DNA of 64,000 bases, taken from positions 62,001 to 126,000 of the forward strand of contig NZ_JADOUS010000007.1 of NCBI RefSeq assembly GCF_015752045.1. Direction: 5' to 3'. This DNA is from Arthrobacter_D sp015752045 (lineage in GTDB: Bacteria; Actinomycetota; Actinomycetes; Actinomycetales; Micrococcaceae). Positions 1 through 9,170 of this stretch are shown here, one piece after another. Every line of letters begins with the position of its first letter. Position 1 is the stretch's first letter. The notes under the pieces were generated by a model. The model was given only the letters and a program-made list of their open reading frames with translations. It was not told where the DNA came from and did no database searches. Position numbers and translations under genes: made by a program.

Positions 1-1090
1 TGCGGGCGAAGGAGGAGAGCAGCATCGCCGCCCCGGCCTGCTCGGCACGCAGCAGCAGGACGTCGCGGACGTGCTGGTACGGCGCGCGCTGCTCGACGTG
101 CTGGTCGTCGCCGTCGTCCCACAGGCAGACGAGCCCGAGGTCCCGCACGGGCGCGTAGGCGGCCGACCGCGTACCGACCGCCACGGTCGCCGTCCCGTGG
201 AGGATGCGCAGGAAGTTGCGGTACCTGGGGGTCGCGCCGTCCTCGCCCGTCAGCCGGGCCACCGCCGGTGCCCCGAGGCGGCCCACGAGGGCGGCCTCCA
301 TGCGCGCCAGGTCCCGCTGGTCGGGGACCACGACGACCGCTCCCCTGCCGGAGGACACCGCAGCCGCGACCGCGTCGGCGATCTCCTCGTGCCAGGCCGT
401 GGCACCGTACCCGCCGAGGCTCGTCAGCACGGCCCGGGGCGATTCGCCGGAACAGAGGTGCTGCAGGTAGGCGGGGCCGTTCGGGTAGCGCCGGAAGCCG
501 CCGGAGGGCGGCGGTTCCGCGGCGACGGGCAGCACCGTGGAGGACGTGCCCGGGGCGCCTCCGACGCCCGATGCGGCGGCCGCCCCGGAGGGCCGCGGCA
601 TGGACTCCCCGTGGGCCGCGGCGGCGGCACCCGGGTCGTCGAACTCGGCCTCGACCCGGGCCATGCGCGGGGGTACGGCCGACCGCAGGACGTCGCTCAC
701 GGTGCCGACCGACCGCGCGGCGACCGCCGTCGCGAGGGCGAGGACCTCGGGGGTGAGTACCCGCTGCGGGGAGAGGACCTTCGCGAGCGGCAGGAGTGTC
801 GCCGTCGTGCTGGCCTCCTGGATCCGCTCCGCGAGGAAGCCTGCGTGCTCGCGCCCGGCGAACCGCACCTTCACCCGGACGCCGGGCTGCGCCTCGGCGT
901 CCATGGCGGCCGGGACCGCGTAGTCGAAGTACCGGTCGAGATGGGGAAGCTGCGCGTCCAGGATCACCCGTGCGATAGGCAGTGACGACGCCCGCGCGGG
1001 ATCGGCCTGCGGCAGCTGGGCGGCCCCAAAGCCGTGCAGCAACGACAACTGGCCGTCCGTGCCATCCGGCAGGCGGGTGGTGTGCGTCAT
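1..1090 (-). CDS. priA: Primosomal protein N' (PriA), actinobacterial type, N-terminal part; cut by window edge
   Basis: About 363 residues are present and the gene runs off the left end. PriA restarts stalled replication forks. The N-terminal DNA-binding region (ILDAQLPHLDRYFDYAVP near residues 40-60) and the stretch VAVGTRSAAYAPVRDLGL, about 25 residues before the window edge side, are typical of PriA. Where helicase-active PriA has a GxxGSGKT Walker A motif, this protein reads LTSLGGYGTAWHEEI, and the DEEH Walker B is replaced by WDDGDD. Loss of both ATPase motifs is a known trait of actinobacterial PriA, so it is probably not a motor helicase. I chose the ATG at 1088-1090, 37 bp after the metK stop, so it is likely the last visible gene of the long minus-strand run. 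Confidence 0.88.
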   Translation of the reverse strand, partial: MTHTTRLPDGTDGQLSLLHGFGAAQLPQADPARASSLPIARVILDAQLPHLDRYFDYAVPAAMDAEAQPGVRVKVRFAGREHAGFLAERIQEASTTATLLPLAKVLSPQRVLTPEVLALATAVAARSVGTVSDVLRSAVPPRMARVEAEFDDPGAAAAAHGESMPRPSGAAAASGVGGAPGTSSTVLPVAAEPPPSGGFRRYPNGPAYLQHLCSGESPRAVLTSLGGYGATAWHEEIADAVAAAVSSGRGAVVVVPDQRDLARMEAALVGRLGAPAVARLTGEDGATPRYRNFLRILHGTATVAVGTRSAAYAPVRDLGLVCLWDDGDDQHVEQRAPYQHVRDVLLLRAEQAGAAMLLSSFAR

Positions 1091-1127
1091 GATGCTCCGG
1101 CCGGGCCTACGGCCGCCTCCTCCCGTG

Positions 1128-2339
1128 TCAGGCGTTGAAGTAGCTCCTGAGCTTGTCCACGCGGTCGGTGCGCTCCCAGGTGAAACCGTCCTCCTCGCGG
1201 CCGAAGTGGCCGTGGGCCGCGGTGCGCTGGTAGATCGGGCGCTTCAGATCGAGGGCGTGGATGATGCCGAGCGGGCGGAGATCGAACACCTCGCGGATGG
1301 CGGCACCGATCTTCAGCGGGTCCACGGTCTCGGTGCCGAAGGTCTCCACGTAGATCCCGACGGGCTGTGCCATGCCGATGGCGTAGGCGATCTGGATCTC
1401 GGCACGGCGGGCGAGCCCGGCCGCCACGACGTTCTTCGCGACCCACCGCATGGCGTAGGCCGCCGAACGGTCCACCTTCGACGGGTCCTTGCCGCTGAAC
1501 GCGCCGCCGCCGTGGCGGGCCGTGCCGCCGTAGGTGTCGACGATGATCTTGCGGCCGGTCAGTCCGGCGTCGCCCACGGGGCCGCCGATGACGAAGGCAC
1601 CGCCGGGGTTGAGGATGTGGCGGACCGACGAGGCGTCGAGGTCGGAATCGGCCAGGACCGGGGTGACCACGTGCTCGACGAGACCGGCGCGCAGCTCCTC
1701 GAGGGACACCTCGGCGGAGTGCTGGGAGGAGATGACCACGGAGTCGATCGAGACGGGGCGGTCGCCGTCGTAGCCGATGGTGACCTGCGTCTTGCCGTCC
1801 GGGCGGAGATACGGGAGGGTCCCGTCCTTGCGGACGGCGGTGAGGCGCTCGGACAGCCGGTGCGCCAGCCAGATGGGGGCGGGCATGAGCACGGCGGTCT
1901 CGTCGCTCGCGTAGCCGAACATGATGCCCTGGTCCCCCGCGCCCTGGGCGTCGTAGGGGTCCAGGCCCGTCCCCTCACGGGTCTCGAGCGAGGTGAACAC
2001 GCCGGAGGCGATCTCGGCGCTCTGCTGCCCGATCGAGACGGACACGCCGCAGCGGGCGCCGTCGAAGCCGTTGGCCGAGGAGTCGTAACCGATGCCGAGG
2101 ATGGTCTTGCGGACGATGTCGGGGATCTCGACGTACGCCTCGGTGGTGACCTCGCCCGCGACATGCACGAGCCCGGTGGTCACGAGGGTCTCCACCGCGA
2201 CGCGCGAGTCGGGATCCTGGGCGAGCATGCCGTCGAGGATGGCGTCGCTGATCTGGTCGCAGATCTTGTCGGGATGGCCCTCCGTCACCGATTCCGAGGT
2301 GAAAAGGCGCAGGGGGGAATCGATGCTGGGAGAATTCAC
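1128..2339 (-). CDS. metK: S-adenosylmethionine synthetase
   Basis: A cytosolic 403-residue enzyme that makes SAM from methionine and ATP, releasing phosphate and pyrophosphate. It is full length for the family. Visible signatures are ESVTEGHPDKICDQISDA (residues 16-33, ATP site), GAGDQGIMFGYA (132-143) and GGGAFSGKDPSKVDRSAAY (about 273-291). The start is GTG at 2337-2339, preceded by a GAGTGAGC-type ribosome site. It lies 40 bp after coaBC and 37 bp before priA in the same direction, as in other actinobacteria. Nothing is missing. Confidence 0.97.
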   Translation of the reverse strand: MNSPSIDSPLRLFTSESVTEGHPDKICDQISDAILDGMLAQDPDSRVAVETLVTTGLVHVAGEVTTEAYVEIPDIVRKTILGIGYDSSANGFDGARCGVSVSIGQQSAEIASGVFTSLETREGTGLDPYDAQGAGDQGIMFGYASDETAVLMPAPIWLAHRLSERLTAVRKDGTLPYLRPDGKTQVTIGYDGDRPVSIDSVVISSQHSAEVSLEELRAGLVEHVVTPVLADSDLDASSVRHILNPGGAFVIGGPVGDAGLTGRKIIVDTYGGTARHGGGAFSGKDPSKVDRSAAYAMRWVAKNVVAAGLARRAEIQIAYAIGMAQPVGIYVETFGTETVDPLKIGAAIREVFDLRPLGIIHALDLKRPIYQRTAAHGHFGREEDGFTWERTDRVDKLRSYFNA

Positions 2340-2379
2340 GTGCTCACTCTACTTGGTTGGAGGGACAGTCCTGCATGGA

Positions 2380-3594
2380 TCAGCGGGACAGCAGGCGCGC
2401 GGCATGGGCGATCACGGCGTCGGCGACGACCCGCTTGGAACCATGCACCGCGGCTGGTTCGCTGCCGTCCGCGTCGAGGATGGTCACCTCGTTGGAGTCC
2501 TTGCCGAACACCCGGTCCGCGCTGACCACGTTGAGCACCAGGAAGTCGCAGCCCTTCCGGGCGAGCTTCGCGCGGGCGTGCGTGAGGGGATCGGCGGCGG
2601 CGTCGCCCGTCTCGGCCGCGAAGCCGGCGATGACCTGCGGCTGTGCGCCGGCGTCCCGGGCGAGCACCGCCTCGCGGAGCACATCGGGGTTGCGGACGAG
2701 GGTGATGACAGGGTCGGTCCCGTCGTCGTTCTTCTTGATCTTGGTGGTGGCCGGCTCCGCGGGACGGAAGTCCGCGACGGCGGCGGCCATGACCAGCACG
2801 TCCGTGGTGGGCAGCGCGTCGAGGACGGCCTCGCGCAGCTGGAGGGCGGACTCGACGCGCACGACGTCGCAGCCGGCGGGCGGCGCGACCTCGGCGTGGG
2901 CGAGGACGAGGGTCACCTGGGCGCCCTGGGCGAGGGCCGCCTCGGCCAGCGCCATGCCTTGCTTGCCCGAGGACCGGTTCCCGAGGAACCGGACCGGGTC
3001 GAGGGCCTCGCGCGTGCCGCCCGCGGAGATGGTGACGCGCCTGCCCCGCAGGCTGCCACCGTTCCCGGCGCGGGTGACGACGGCGATGGCCGCCGCGAAG
3101 ATGTCCGCCGGCTCCGGGAGCCTGCCGGGGCCGGAGTCCGCACCGGTGAGACGGCCGGTTGCCGGTTCGAGGACGGTCACGCCTCGCGAACGGAGGGTCT
3201 CGACGTTCGCGCGGGTGGCCGCGTGCTGCCACATCTCGGTGTGCATCGCGGGAGCCATGACCACGGGGCCGCGCGCCATGAGGAGCGTGCCCGTGAGGAG
3301 GTCGTTCGCGAGACCCGCGGCGGCGCGCGCCAGGACGTCCGCGGTGGCAGGCGCGACGACGACGAGATCGGCCTCGTGCCCGAGGCGCACGTGGTTCACC
3401 TTGTCGACGTCGTCCCAGACGCTGTTGCTCACGGGATGGCCCGAGAGCGCCTCCCAGGTGGCGGTGCCGACGAAGCGGGTGGCGGCGTCGGTGGGGATGA
3501 CGGTGACGTCATGGCCCGACTCCGTGAAAAGACGGAGGAGGGATGCGGCCTTGTAGGCCGCGATCCCTCCTCCGACACCGAGGACTACGCGCAC
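2380..3594 (-). CDS. coaBC: Bifunctional phosphopantothenoylcysteine decarboxylase / phosphopantothenate-cysteine ligase
   Basis: A 404-residue fusion that performs two consecutive steps of coenzyme A synthesis. The N-terminal flavoprotein CoaC domain (about residues 1-180) shows the glycine-rich start VVLGVGGGIAAYKA, the catalytic-type histidine in NHVRLGHEADL (H68) and the APATA segment. The C-terminal CoaB ligase domain begins near ISAGGTREALDPVRFLGNRSSGKQG-type residues and contains KIKKNDDGTDPVITLVRNPD. The PAMN motif of most CoaC proteins reads PAMH here. The start is GTG. It follows rpoZ by 28 bp, a usual actinobacterial pairing. Confidence 0.95.
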   Translation of the reverse strand: MRVVLGVGGGIAAYKAASLLRLFTESGHDVTVIPTDAATRFVGTATWEALSGHPVSNSVWDDVDKVNHVRLGHEADLVVVAPATADVLARAAAGLANDLLTGTLLMARGPVVMAPAMHTEMWQHAATRANVETLRSRGVTVLEPATGRLTGADSGPGRLPEPADIFAAAIAVVTRAGNGGSLRGRRVTISAGGTREALDPVRFLGNRSSGKQGMALAEAALAQGAQVTLVLAHAEVAPPAGCDVVRVESALQLREAVLDALPTTDVLVMAAAVADFRPAEPATTKIKKNDDGTDPVITLVRNPDVLREAVLARDAGAQPQVIAGFAAETGDAAADPLTHARAKLARKGCDFLVLNVVSADRVFGKDSNEVTILDADGSEPAAVHGSKRVVADAVIAHAARLLSR

Positions 3595-3622
3595 CGGCGG
3601 TCCGTGTTCCGGGCTGCCGTGA

Positions 3623-3883
3623 TTACTCGGACGGTTCCATCGGCGTGGACACCAGCATGCCCTCGTTGATCTCGCGCAGGGCGATGGAGAGGGGCTTCTC
3701 GTTCAGCCGGGTGTCGACGAGCGGGCCGACGTACTCGAAGAGGCCTTCGTGGAGCTGGGAGTAGTACGCGTTGATCTGGCGGGCACGCTTGGCACCGTAG
3801 ATCACGAGGGCGTACTTCGAGTCCGAGGCCTCCAGCAGAGAATCGATCGGCGGGTTGATGATGCCTTCGGGCTGAGTTGACAC
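3623..3883 (-). CDS. rpoZ: DNA-directed RNA polymerase omega subunit
   Basis: The omega subunit supports assembly of RNA polymerase. The frame can open at a TTG further upstream (3895), but a GGAG ribosome site six bases before the GTG at 3881-3883 shows the probable start, giving 86 residues. The sequence matches actinobacterial omega: INPPIDSLLEASDSKYALVI, then GAKRARQINAYYSQL (the conserved RARQIN region) and a C-terminal NEKPLSIALREINEG. It sits between gmk and coaBC, the expected neighbours. Confidence 0.93.
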   Translation of the reverse strand: MSTQPEGIINPPIDSLLEASDSKYALVIYGAKRARQINAYYSQLHEGLFEYVGPLVDTRLNEKPLSIALREINEGMLVSTPMEPSE

Positions 3884-3928
3884 AGAGTTCTCCAAAAAAT
3901 AAGGCGGGACCGGCCGGATCAGCGCTCC

Positions 3929-4498
3929 TCAGCGCTCCAGCGGACGCAGTCCCATCAGTGATACGAGCTCGTCTGCCGCATGCTCCACGGTGTCGTTGAC
4001 GACGGTGTGGTTGAATTCCGGCTCGGCGGCAAGTTCCAGTTTAGCGGTTTCCAGCCGCTGCCGCTGTTCCTCGGCCGTTTCGGTGCCGCGTCCCGCGAGC
4101 CGGCGCACCATCTCGTCCCAGCTGGGGGGCGCGAGGAACACGAAGGTTGCCTCCGGCATGGTCTCCTTCACCTTGCGCGCTCCCTGCAGATCGATCTCCA
4201 GGAGTACGGTCCGGCCCTCGTCCATCGCGGCCTGGACGGTCCGGCGCAGCGTACCGTAGCGGTTGCGGCCGTGGACCACGGCCCACTCCAGCAGCTGCTC
4301 CTCGCCGACGAGCCGGTCGAACTCCTCCGGGGAGACGAAGAAGTAGTGCACGCCGTCGATCTCCCCCGGGCGCGGCGGGCGGGTGGTCGCCGATACGGAC
4401 AGCCACACCTCGGGATAGTTGTCCCGGATGTAGGTGGACACCGTTCCCTTGCCGACCGCCGTCGGGCCCGCCAGGACTGTCAACCGGGGCTGTGACAC
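3929..4498 (-). CDS. gmk: Guanylate kinase
   Basis: A 189-residue enzyme that phosphorylates GMP to GDP. The P-loop GPTAVGKGTV is at about residues 11-20, the GMP-binding region follows (SVSATTRPPRPGEIDGVHY with YFF), and the lid region is GRGTETAEEQRQRL. The start is GTG at 4496-4498. It is 10 bp after the mihF stop, so the two are translated together; pairing with the nucleoid protein gene mihF upstream is the standard actinobacterial arrangement. Confidence 0.96.
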   Translation of the reverse strand: MSQPRLTVLAGPTAVGKGTVSTYIRDNYPEVWLSVSATTRPPRPGEIDGVHYFFVSPEEFDRLVGEEQLLEWAVVHGRNRYGTLRRTVQAAMDEGRTVLLEIDLQGARKVKETMPEATFVFLAPPSWDEMVRRLAGRGTETAEEQRQRLETAKLELAAEPEFNHTVVNDTVEHAADELVSLMGLRPLER

Positions 4499-4508
4499 TA
4501 CCGCTTCC

Positions 4509-4847
4509 TTACTTTCTGGCCGAGCCAGACTGGTGTTGTTCGAGATAGGTGACGAGGGCCTTGCGCTGGTGGATGCCGAGCCCGCGTACGCGACGGGTCC
4601 CCGCGATGCCCACCTCCGCCATGATGGCGGCTGCCCGCACGTCGCCGACGCCGGGCAGGGCCTTGAGGAGGTCGAGGACTTTCAGGCGGCCCACGGCGTC
4701 GTCGCCGTCGGGATTCTCGATCACATCCGCCACGGAAAGCTTACCGGTCCTCAGCCGGGACTTGACGTCCGCCCGCACCGCGCGCGCCGCCGTCGCCTTC
4801 TCGCGCGCCCGCGTCCGCTCGGCATCCGTCAATGGCTTCAGGCTCAC
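4509..4847 (-). CDS. mihF: Actinobacterial integration host factor (mIHF)
   Basis: A small 112-residue nucleoid-associated protein that binds DNA without sequence homology to enteric IHF. The C-terminal helix-two-turns-helix core, LPGVGDVRAAAIMAEVGI followed by RRVRGLGIHQR, resembles that of mycobacterial and Streptomyces mIHF. The start is GTG at 4845-4847 with an AGGGAG ribosome site. It opens the mihF-gmk-rpoZ-coaBC-metK-priA part of the run and is separated from pyrF by 173 bp that contain a stable hairpin, so it may also have its own promoter. Confidence 0.93.
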   Translation of the reverse strand: MSLKPLTDAERTRAREKATAARAVRADVKSRLRTGKLSVADVIENPDGDDAVGRLKVLDLLKALPGVGDVRAAAIMAEVGIAGTRRVRGLGIHQRKALVTYLEQHQSGSARK

Positions 4848-4960
4848 TGCTGCTCCCTACGCTGGACGGCACCAGGGATGGCGGCGACCGCTCGTCGTGT
4901 GGCTGGGTCGGGTGGATCGGCGGACACGCCTGGACGTCATCCGGGGTCGGTGGGGGGCCG

Positions 4961-4993
4961 GCAGGCCCGGTGGAACGAACCTACCGGGCCTGC
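4961..4993 (-). terminator. Hairpin between pyrF and mihF
   Basis: An 11-bp perfect inverted repeat (GCAGGCCCGGT / ACCGGGCCTGC) with an 11-base loop lies 28 bp downstream of the pyrF stop on the minus strand. No T-run follows, so it may be a partial terminator, an attenuator or an RNA-stability element that separates pyr-gene dosage from the mihF-gmk genes. The rest of the 173-bp gap holds nothing else I can recognise. Confidence 0.5.
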
Positions 4994-5020
4994 GCCTCCG
5001 AAATCAATGCGGCCCCGCGC

Positions 5021-5872
5021 TCAGACGAGCAGGTCGCGCGTCCGTTCCGCCTCCGCGCGCAGTGCTGCCGGGTGCGGGCCCGCGGCGAGGATCGCCCGGC
5101 TCGACGTCGGCAGCACGAACGGCAGCGCCGCCCCGAACGCGGTTTCCAGTTCGCGGCGCCCGGCGCCCTGGGCGCCGACCCCGGGGGCGAGGACGGGGCC
5201 GTTGAGGGAGGGCAGGTCGAGGCCGAGGCGCTGCGCGGCATCGCCGACCGTGGCTCCGACCACCAGCCCCACGTGGCCCGGCCCGGGACCCGCGTTCTCG
5301 GCGGCGGCCGCATGCGCGACGGACCGTGCCACGGACGCGCGCCCACCCACGTGCTGCACCGAGCGGCCTTCGGGATTGGACGTCAGCGCGAGGACGAACA
5401 CCCCGCGTCCCGTCGCGGTGGCGAGGTCGAGGGCGGGCCGGAGGGATTCGAACCCGAGGTACGGGTTCAGGGTGACGGCGTCGGCGGCCAGCGGGCGGCC
5501 CTCCCCCAGCCACGCCTCGGCGTAGGCCCGCATGGTGGACCCGATGTCGCCACGCTTGGCGTCCGCGATGGTCAGGACCCCGGCATCGGCCGCGCGTGCC
5601 AGCAGCGTCTCGAGGACCGCGAGTCCGCGCGCGCCGTGTCGTTCGTACAGTGCGACCTGCGGCTTGAGGGCCGCGGCGACCGGCCCGACGGCGTCGAGCA
5701 CGGTGAGGGAGAACCGCTCGAGGCCCGCCGGGGAGTCCTCCAGCCCCCAGGCAACCAGCAGCCCGGGATGCGGGTCGATGCCGACGCAGAGGCTCCCCCG
5801 GGCCGCCCGGGCCGCCGCGAGCCGTTCCCCGAAGGGGGCGCGGGGCACGGCTGCGCCTGCCTCAGGAGGCAT
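5021..5872 (-). CDS. pyrF: Orotidine 5'-phosphate decarboxylase (type 2)
   Basis: A 283-residue enzyme for the last step of UMP synthesis. The catalytic DxKxxD motif is clear in IADAKRGDIGST (D104, K106, D109), and the length is that of the longer type 2 family found in actinobacteria and myxobacteria rather than the shorter enteric form. The ATG at 5870-5872 overlaps the end of carB by 11 bp, which indicates translational coupling at the end of the pyr operon. Confidence 0.95.
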   Translation of the reverse strand: MPPEAGAAVPRAPFGERLAAARAARGSLCVGIDPHPGLLVAWGLEDSPAGLERFSLTVLDAVGPVAAALKPQVALYERHGARGLAVLETLLARAADAGVLTIADAKRGDIGSTMRAYAEAWLGEGRPLAADAVTLNPYLGFESLRPALDLATATGRGVFVLALTSNPEGRSVQHVGGRASVARSVAHAAAAENAGPGPGHVGLVVGATVGDAAQRLGLDLPSLNGPVLAPGVGAQGAGRRELETAFGAALPFVLPTSSRAILAAGPHPAALRAEAERTRDLLV

Positions 5873-8800
5873 CGCGGGCCGCGGTGGACGCCCGGAGGTT
5901 CGCCGCGTGCTCCTGGAGGCTCGTCACCGACCACTCGTAGGAGCGCATGGCCTCGATCGCCTGCACGGCGGCCCCCACCTCGGGGATCGTCGTGATGACC
6001 GGGAGCCCGTAGGAGGTGGCGGCCGCGCGGATCTCGTAGCCGTCGCCGCGCGCCTGTCCGCCGGACGGCGTGTTGATGATCATGTCGATCCCGCCCTCGG
6101 TGATGAGGTCGACGACGGTGCCCTCGCCGTGGGCTCCTGCGCCCTCGGCGACCTTGCGGACCGTGGTCGCCTGGATGCCGTTGCGCCGCAGGACGTCGGC
6201 CGTGCCGCCCGTGGAGACGATCTCGAAGCCGAGGTCCACGAGCCGCTTGACCGGCATGATGATGGCGCGCTTGTCCCGGTTGGCGACGGACACGAAGACC
6301 TTGCCCTGCACCGGGAGGGCCGCGTTCGCGGCGGCCTGGCTCTTCGCGAAGGCCGTGTCGAAGTACTTGTCGATGCCCATGACCTCGCCCGTGGAGCGCA
6401 TCTCGGGCCCGAGCAGGGAGTCGACCACCGTGCCCTCCGGTGTGCGGAAGCGGCTGAAGGGCAGCACGGCCTCCTTGACGGAGACCGGTGCGTCCAGCGG
6501 CAGGGAGCCGCCGTCGCCCCGGGCCGGCAACAGGCCGCGCCCGCGCAGTTCCGCGACCGTCACCCCGGTGCCGATCAGGGCGGCACCCTTGGCCAGCTGC
6601 ACGCCGGTGGCCTTCGAGACGAACGGTACGGTCCTCGAGGCACGGGGGTTGGCCTCGAGGACGTACAGGACGTCGGAGGCCAGCGCGAACTGGATGTTGA
6701 TGAGTCCGCGCACCCCGACGCCCTCGGCGATGGCGAGGGTCGCCTCACGGACGCGCTGCAGGACGTCGGCGCCGAGGGTGATGGGAGGAAGCACGCAGGC
6801 CGAGTCGCCGGAGTGGATGCCGGCTTCCTCGATGTGCTCCATGATCCCGCCGAGGTACATCTCCATGCCGTCGTAGAGCGCGTCGACGTCGATCTCGATC
6901 GCGTCCTCGAGGAAGCGGTCGATCAGCACGGGGTGAGCCTCGGTGATCTCCGTGGCGTTGGTGATGTAGCGGGACAGGTTCGCCTCGTCGTAGACGATCT
7001 CCATGCCGCGGCCGCCGAGCACGTAGGACGGACGGACCAGCACGGGGTAGCCGATGTCGTCGGCGATCTTCTTCGCGTCCTCGAAGGACACCGCGGTGCC
7101 GTTCTTCGGGGAGATCAGGCCCCCGGCGTCGAGCACGCGGCTGAACGCCCCGCGGTGCTCGGCGAGGTCGATGGCCTCGGGGGACGTGCCGAGGATCGCG
7201 ATCCCGGCGTCGGCCAGTTCCTGGGCGAGCTTGAGCGGTGTCTGCCCGCCGAGCTGGACGAAGACGCCGAGGACCCCGCCGGTGCGCTGCTCCGCCGCGA
7301 TGACCTCGAGGACGTCCTCGAGGGTCAGCGGCTCGAAGTACAGGCGCGTGGAGATGTCGTAGTCCGTGGAGACCGTCTCGGGGTTGCAGTTGATCATGAC
7401 CGTCTCGTGGCCGGCCTCGCGCAGTGCCATCGTGGCATGGACGCAGGAGTAGTCGAACTCGATGCCCTGGCCGATCCGGTTGGGCCCGGAGCCGAGGATG
7501 ATCACCGAGGGCTTCTCGTGCTGCGCCACCTCGTCCTCCTCGTCGTAGGACGAGTAGTGGTAGGGCGTGTAGGCGGCGAACTCCGCCGCGCACGTGTCCA
7601 CGGTCTTGAAGACCGGGCGGATGCCGAGCGCGTGCCGCACCCCGCGCACCACGGCCTCCGGCGTGGAGGTGAGGGAGCCGATCTGCTCGTCCGAGAACCC
7701 GTGGCGCTTGGCATGCCGCAGCACCTCCTCCGTCAGGTTCGGCGCCGAGCGCACCTCCTCGGCGATCTCGTTGAGGAGCACGAGCTGGTCGAGGAACCAC
7801 GGGTCGATCGCCGTGGCCTCGTAGAGCCGCTCCACGGTGGCACCGCCGAGCAGGGCGCGCTGCACCTGGGAGAGCCGTTCGGTGGTGGGACGCCTGGCCG
7901 CCTCGACGAGGGCGTCGACGTCGTCGGCCGGGACGGGCGCGAAGGACAGCTGCGAGCCCTTCTGCTCGAGGGAGCGGAGCGCCTTCTGCAGCGCCTCGGT
8001 GAAGTTGCGGCCCATCGCCATCGCTTCGCCCACGGACTTCATGGTGGTGGTGAGCGTGGGGTCCGCGGCGGGGAACTTCTCGAACGCGAACCGCGGGACC
8101 TTGACCACCACGTAGTCGAGGGTGGGCTCGAAGGACGCCGGGGTCTTCAGCGTGATGTCGTTGGGGATCTCGTCGAGCGTGTAGCCGAGGGACAGCTTCG
8201 TCGCGATCTTGGCGATGGCGAACCCGGTGGCCTTCGACGCGAGGGCGGAGGAGCGCGAGACGCGCGGATTCATCTCGATGACCACCACACGGCCCGTGGA
8301 CGGTTCGATGGCGAACTGGATGTTGCAGCCGCCCGTATCGACGCCGACCTCGCGGATCACGGCGATCGAGATGTCCCGCAGGCGCTGGTACTCGCGGTCC
8401 GTGAGCGTCAGGGCGGGCGCGACCGTGATGGAGTCGCCGGTGTGCACGCCCACCGGGTCGACGTTCTCGATGGAGCACACGACCACGACGTTGTCGTTCC
8501 GGTCGCGCATCATCTCGAGCTCGTACTCCTTCCACCCGAGGATGCTCTCCTCGAGGAGGACCTCGCTCGTGGGGCTGTATTGCAGGCCCTGGCCGACGAT
8601 CCGGCGGAGGTCCTTCTCCGTGTACGCGAGGCCGGAACCCAGGCCGCCCATCGTGAAGGACGGCCGCACCACCATCGGGTAGCCGAGGTCCTCGGCGGCC
8701 GCCAGGGCCTCGTCGATGGTGTGGATGATCGAGGACCGGGCCGATTCGGCGCCGCACCGTGCAACGACGCCCTTGAACTTCTCGCGGTCCTCGCCGAGCT

Positions 8801-9170
8801 CGATCGCGGCGATGTTCGCGCCGATGAGCTCCACGCCGTACTTGTCAAGGACACCGTTCTTGTCGAGGGCGATGGCCGTGTTCAGCGCCGTCTGGCCACC
8901 GAGGGTGGGCAGCAGGGCGTCCGGGCGTTCCTTCGCGATGATCTTCTCGACGACGTCGGGGGTGATCGGCTCCACGTAGGTGGCGTCGGCGAACTCCGGG
9001 TCGGTCATGATGGTGGCCGGATTGGAGTTCACGAGGATGACGCGCAGTCCCTCCTCGCGCAGGACGCGCAGTGCCTGCGTGCCCGAGTAGTCGAATTCGG
9101 CGGCCTGCCCGATGACGATCGGCCCTGAGCCGATCACGAGCACGCTCTTGAGGTCGGTTCTGCGGGGCAT
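5862..9170 (-). CDS. carB: Carbamoyl-phosphate synthase large chain
   Basis: A 1102-residue subunit that makes carbamoyl phosphate from bicarbonate, ammonia delivered by CarA, and two ATP, for pyrimidines and arginine. It has two tandem ATP-grasp halves: the first starts with VLVIGSGPIVIGQAAEFDYSG and the second with the matching ILGSGPNRIGQGIEFDYSC near residue 560. A C-terminal MGS-like allosteric domain follows (FVSVANRDKRAIIMPVKRL onward). The frame is open 55 codons further upstream, but the ATG at 9168-9170 is the family start and overlaps the carA stop by one base (TGATG). Confidence 0.97.
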   Translation of the reverse strand: MPRRTDLKSVLVIGSGPIVIGQAAEFDYSGTQALRVLREEGLRVILVNSNPATIMTDPEFADATYVEPITPDVVEKIIAKERPDALLPTLGGQTALNTAIALDKNGVLDKYGVELIGANIAAIELGEDREKFKGVVARCGAESARSSIIHTIDEALAAAEDLGYPMVVRPSFTMGGLGSGLAYTEKDLRRIVGQGLQYSPTSEVLLEESILGWKEYELEMMRDRNDNVVVVCSIENVDPVGVHTGDSITVAPALTLTDREYQRLRDISIAVIREVGVDTGGCNIQFAIEPSTGRVVVIEMNPRVSRSSALASKATGFAIAKIATKLSLGYTLDEIPNDITLKTPASFEPTLDYVVVKVPRFAFEKFPAADPTLTTTMKSVGEAMAMGRNFTEALQKALRSLEQKGSQLSFAPVPADDVDALVEAARRPTTERLSQVQRALLGGATVERLYEATAIDPWFLDQLVLLNEIAEEVRSAPNLTEEVLRHAKRHGFSDEQIGSLTSTPEAVVRGVRHALGIRPVFKTVDTCAAEFAAYTPYHYSSYDEEDEVAQHEKPSVIILGSGPNRIGQGIEFDYSCVHATMALREAGHETVMINCNPETVSTDYDISTRLYFEPLTLEDVLEVIAAEQRTGGVLGVFVQLGGQTPLKLAQELADAGIAILGTSPEAIDLAEHRGAFSRVLDAGGLISPKNGTAVSFEDAKKIADDIGYPVLVRPSYVLGGRGMEIVYDEANLSRYITNATEITEAHPVLIDRFLEDAIEIDVDALYDGMEMYLGGIMEHIEEAGIHSGDSACVLPPITLGADVLQRVREATLAIAEGVGVRGLINIQFALASDVLYVLEANPRASRTVPFVSKATGVQLAKGAALIGTGVTVAELRGRGLLPARGDGGSLPLDAPVSVKEAVLPFSRFRTPEGTVVDSLLGPEMRSTGEVMGIDKYFDTAFAKSQAAANAALPVQGKVFVSVANRDKRAIIMPVKRLVDLGFEIVSTGGTADVLRRNGIQATTVRKVAEGAGAHGEGTVVDLITEGGIDMIINTPSGGQARGDGYEIRAAATSYGLPVITTIPEVGAAVQAIEAMRSYEWSVTSLQEHAANLRASTAARDAS

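Noticed and set aside
71..985. Plus-strand open frame of 304 codons
   Set aside because: It is the antisense of priA; the predicted protein is Arg/Gly/Ala-rich without any family pattern, as expected from high-GC antisense frames.
5532..9128. A plus-strand open frame of 1198 codons
   Set aside because: It is antisense to carB, composed of Val/Gly/Asp/Arg/His-rich filler, and carB on the minus strand has full family motifs.
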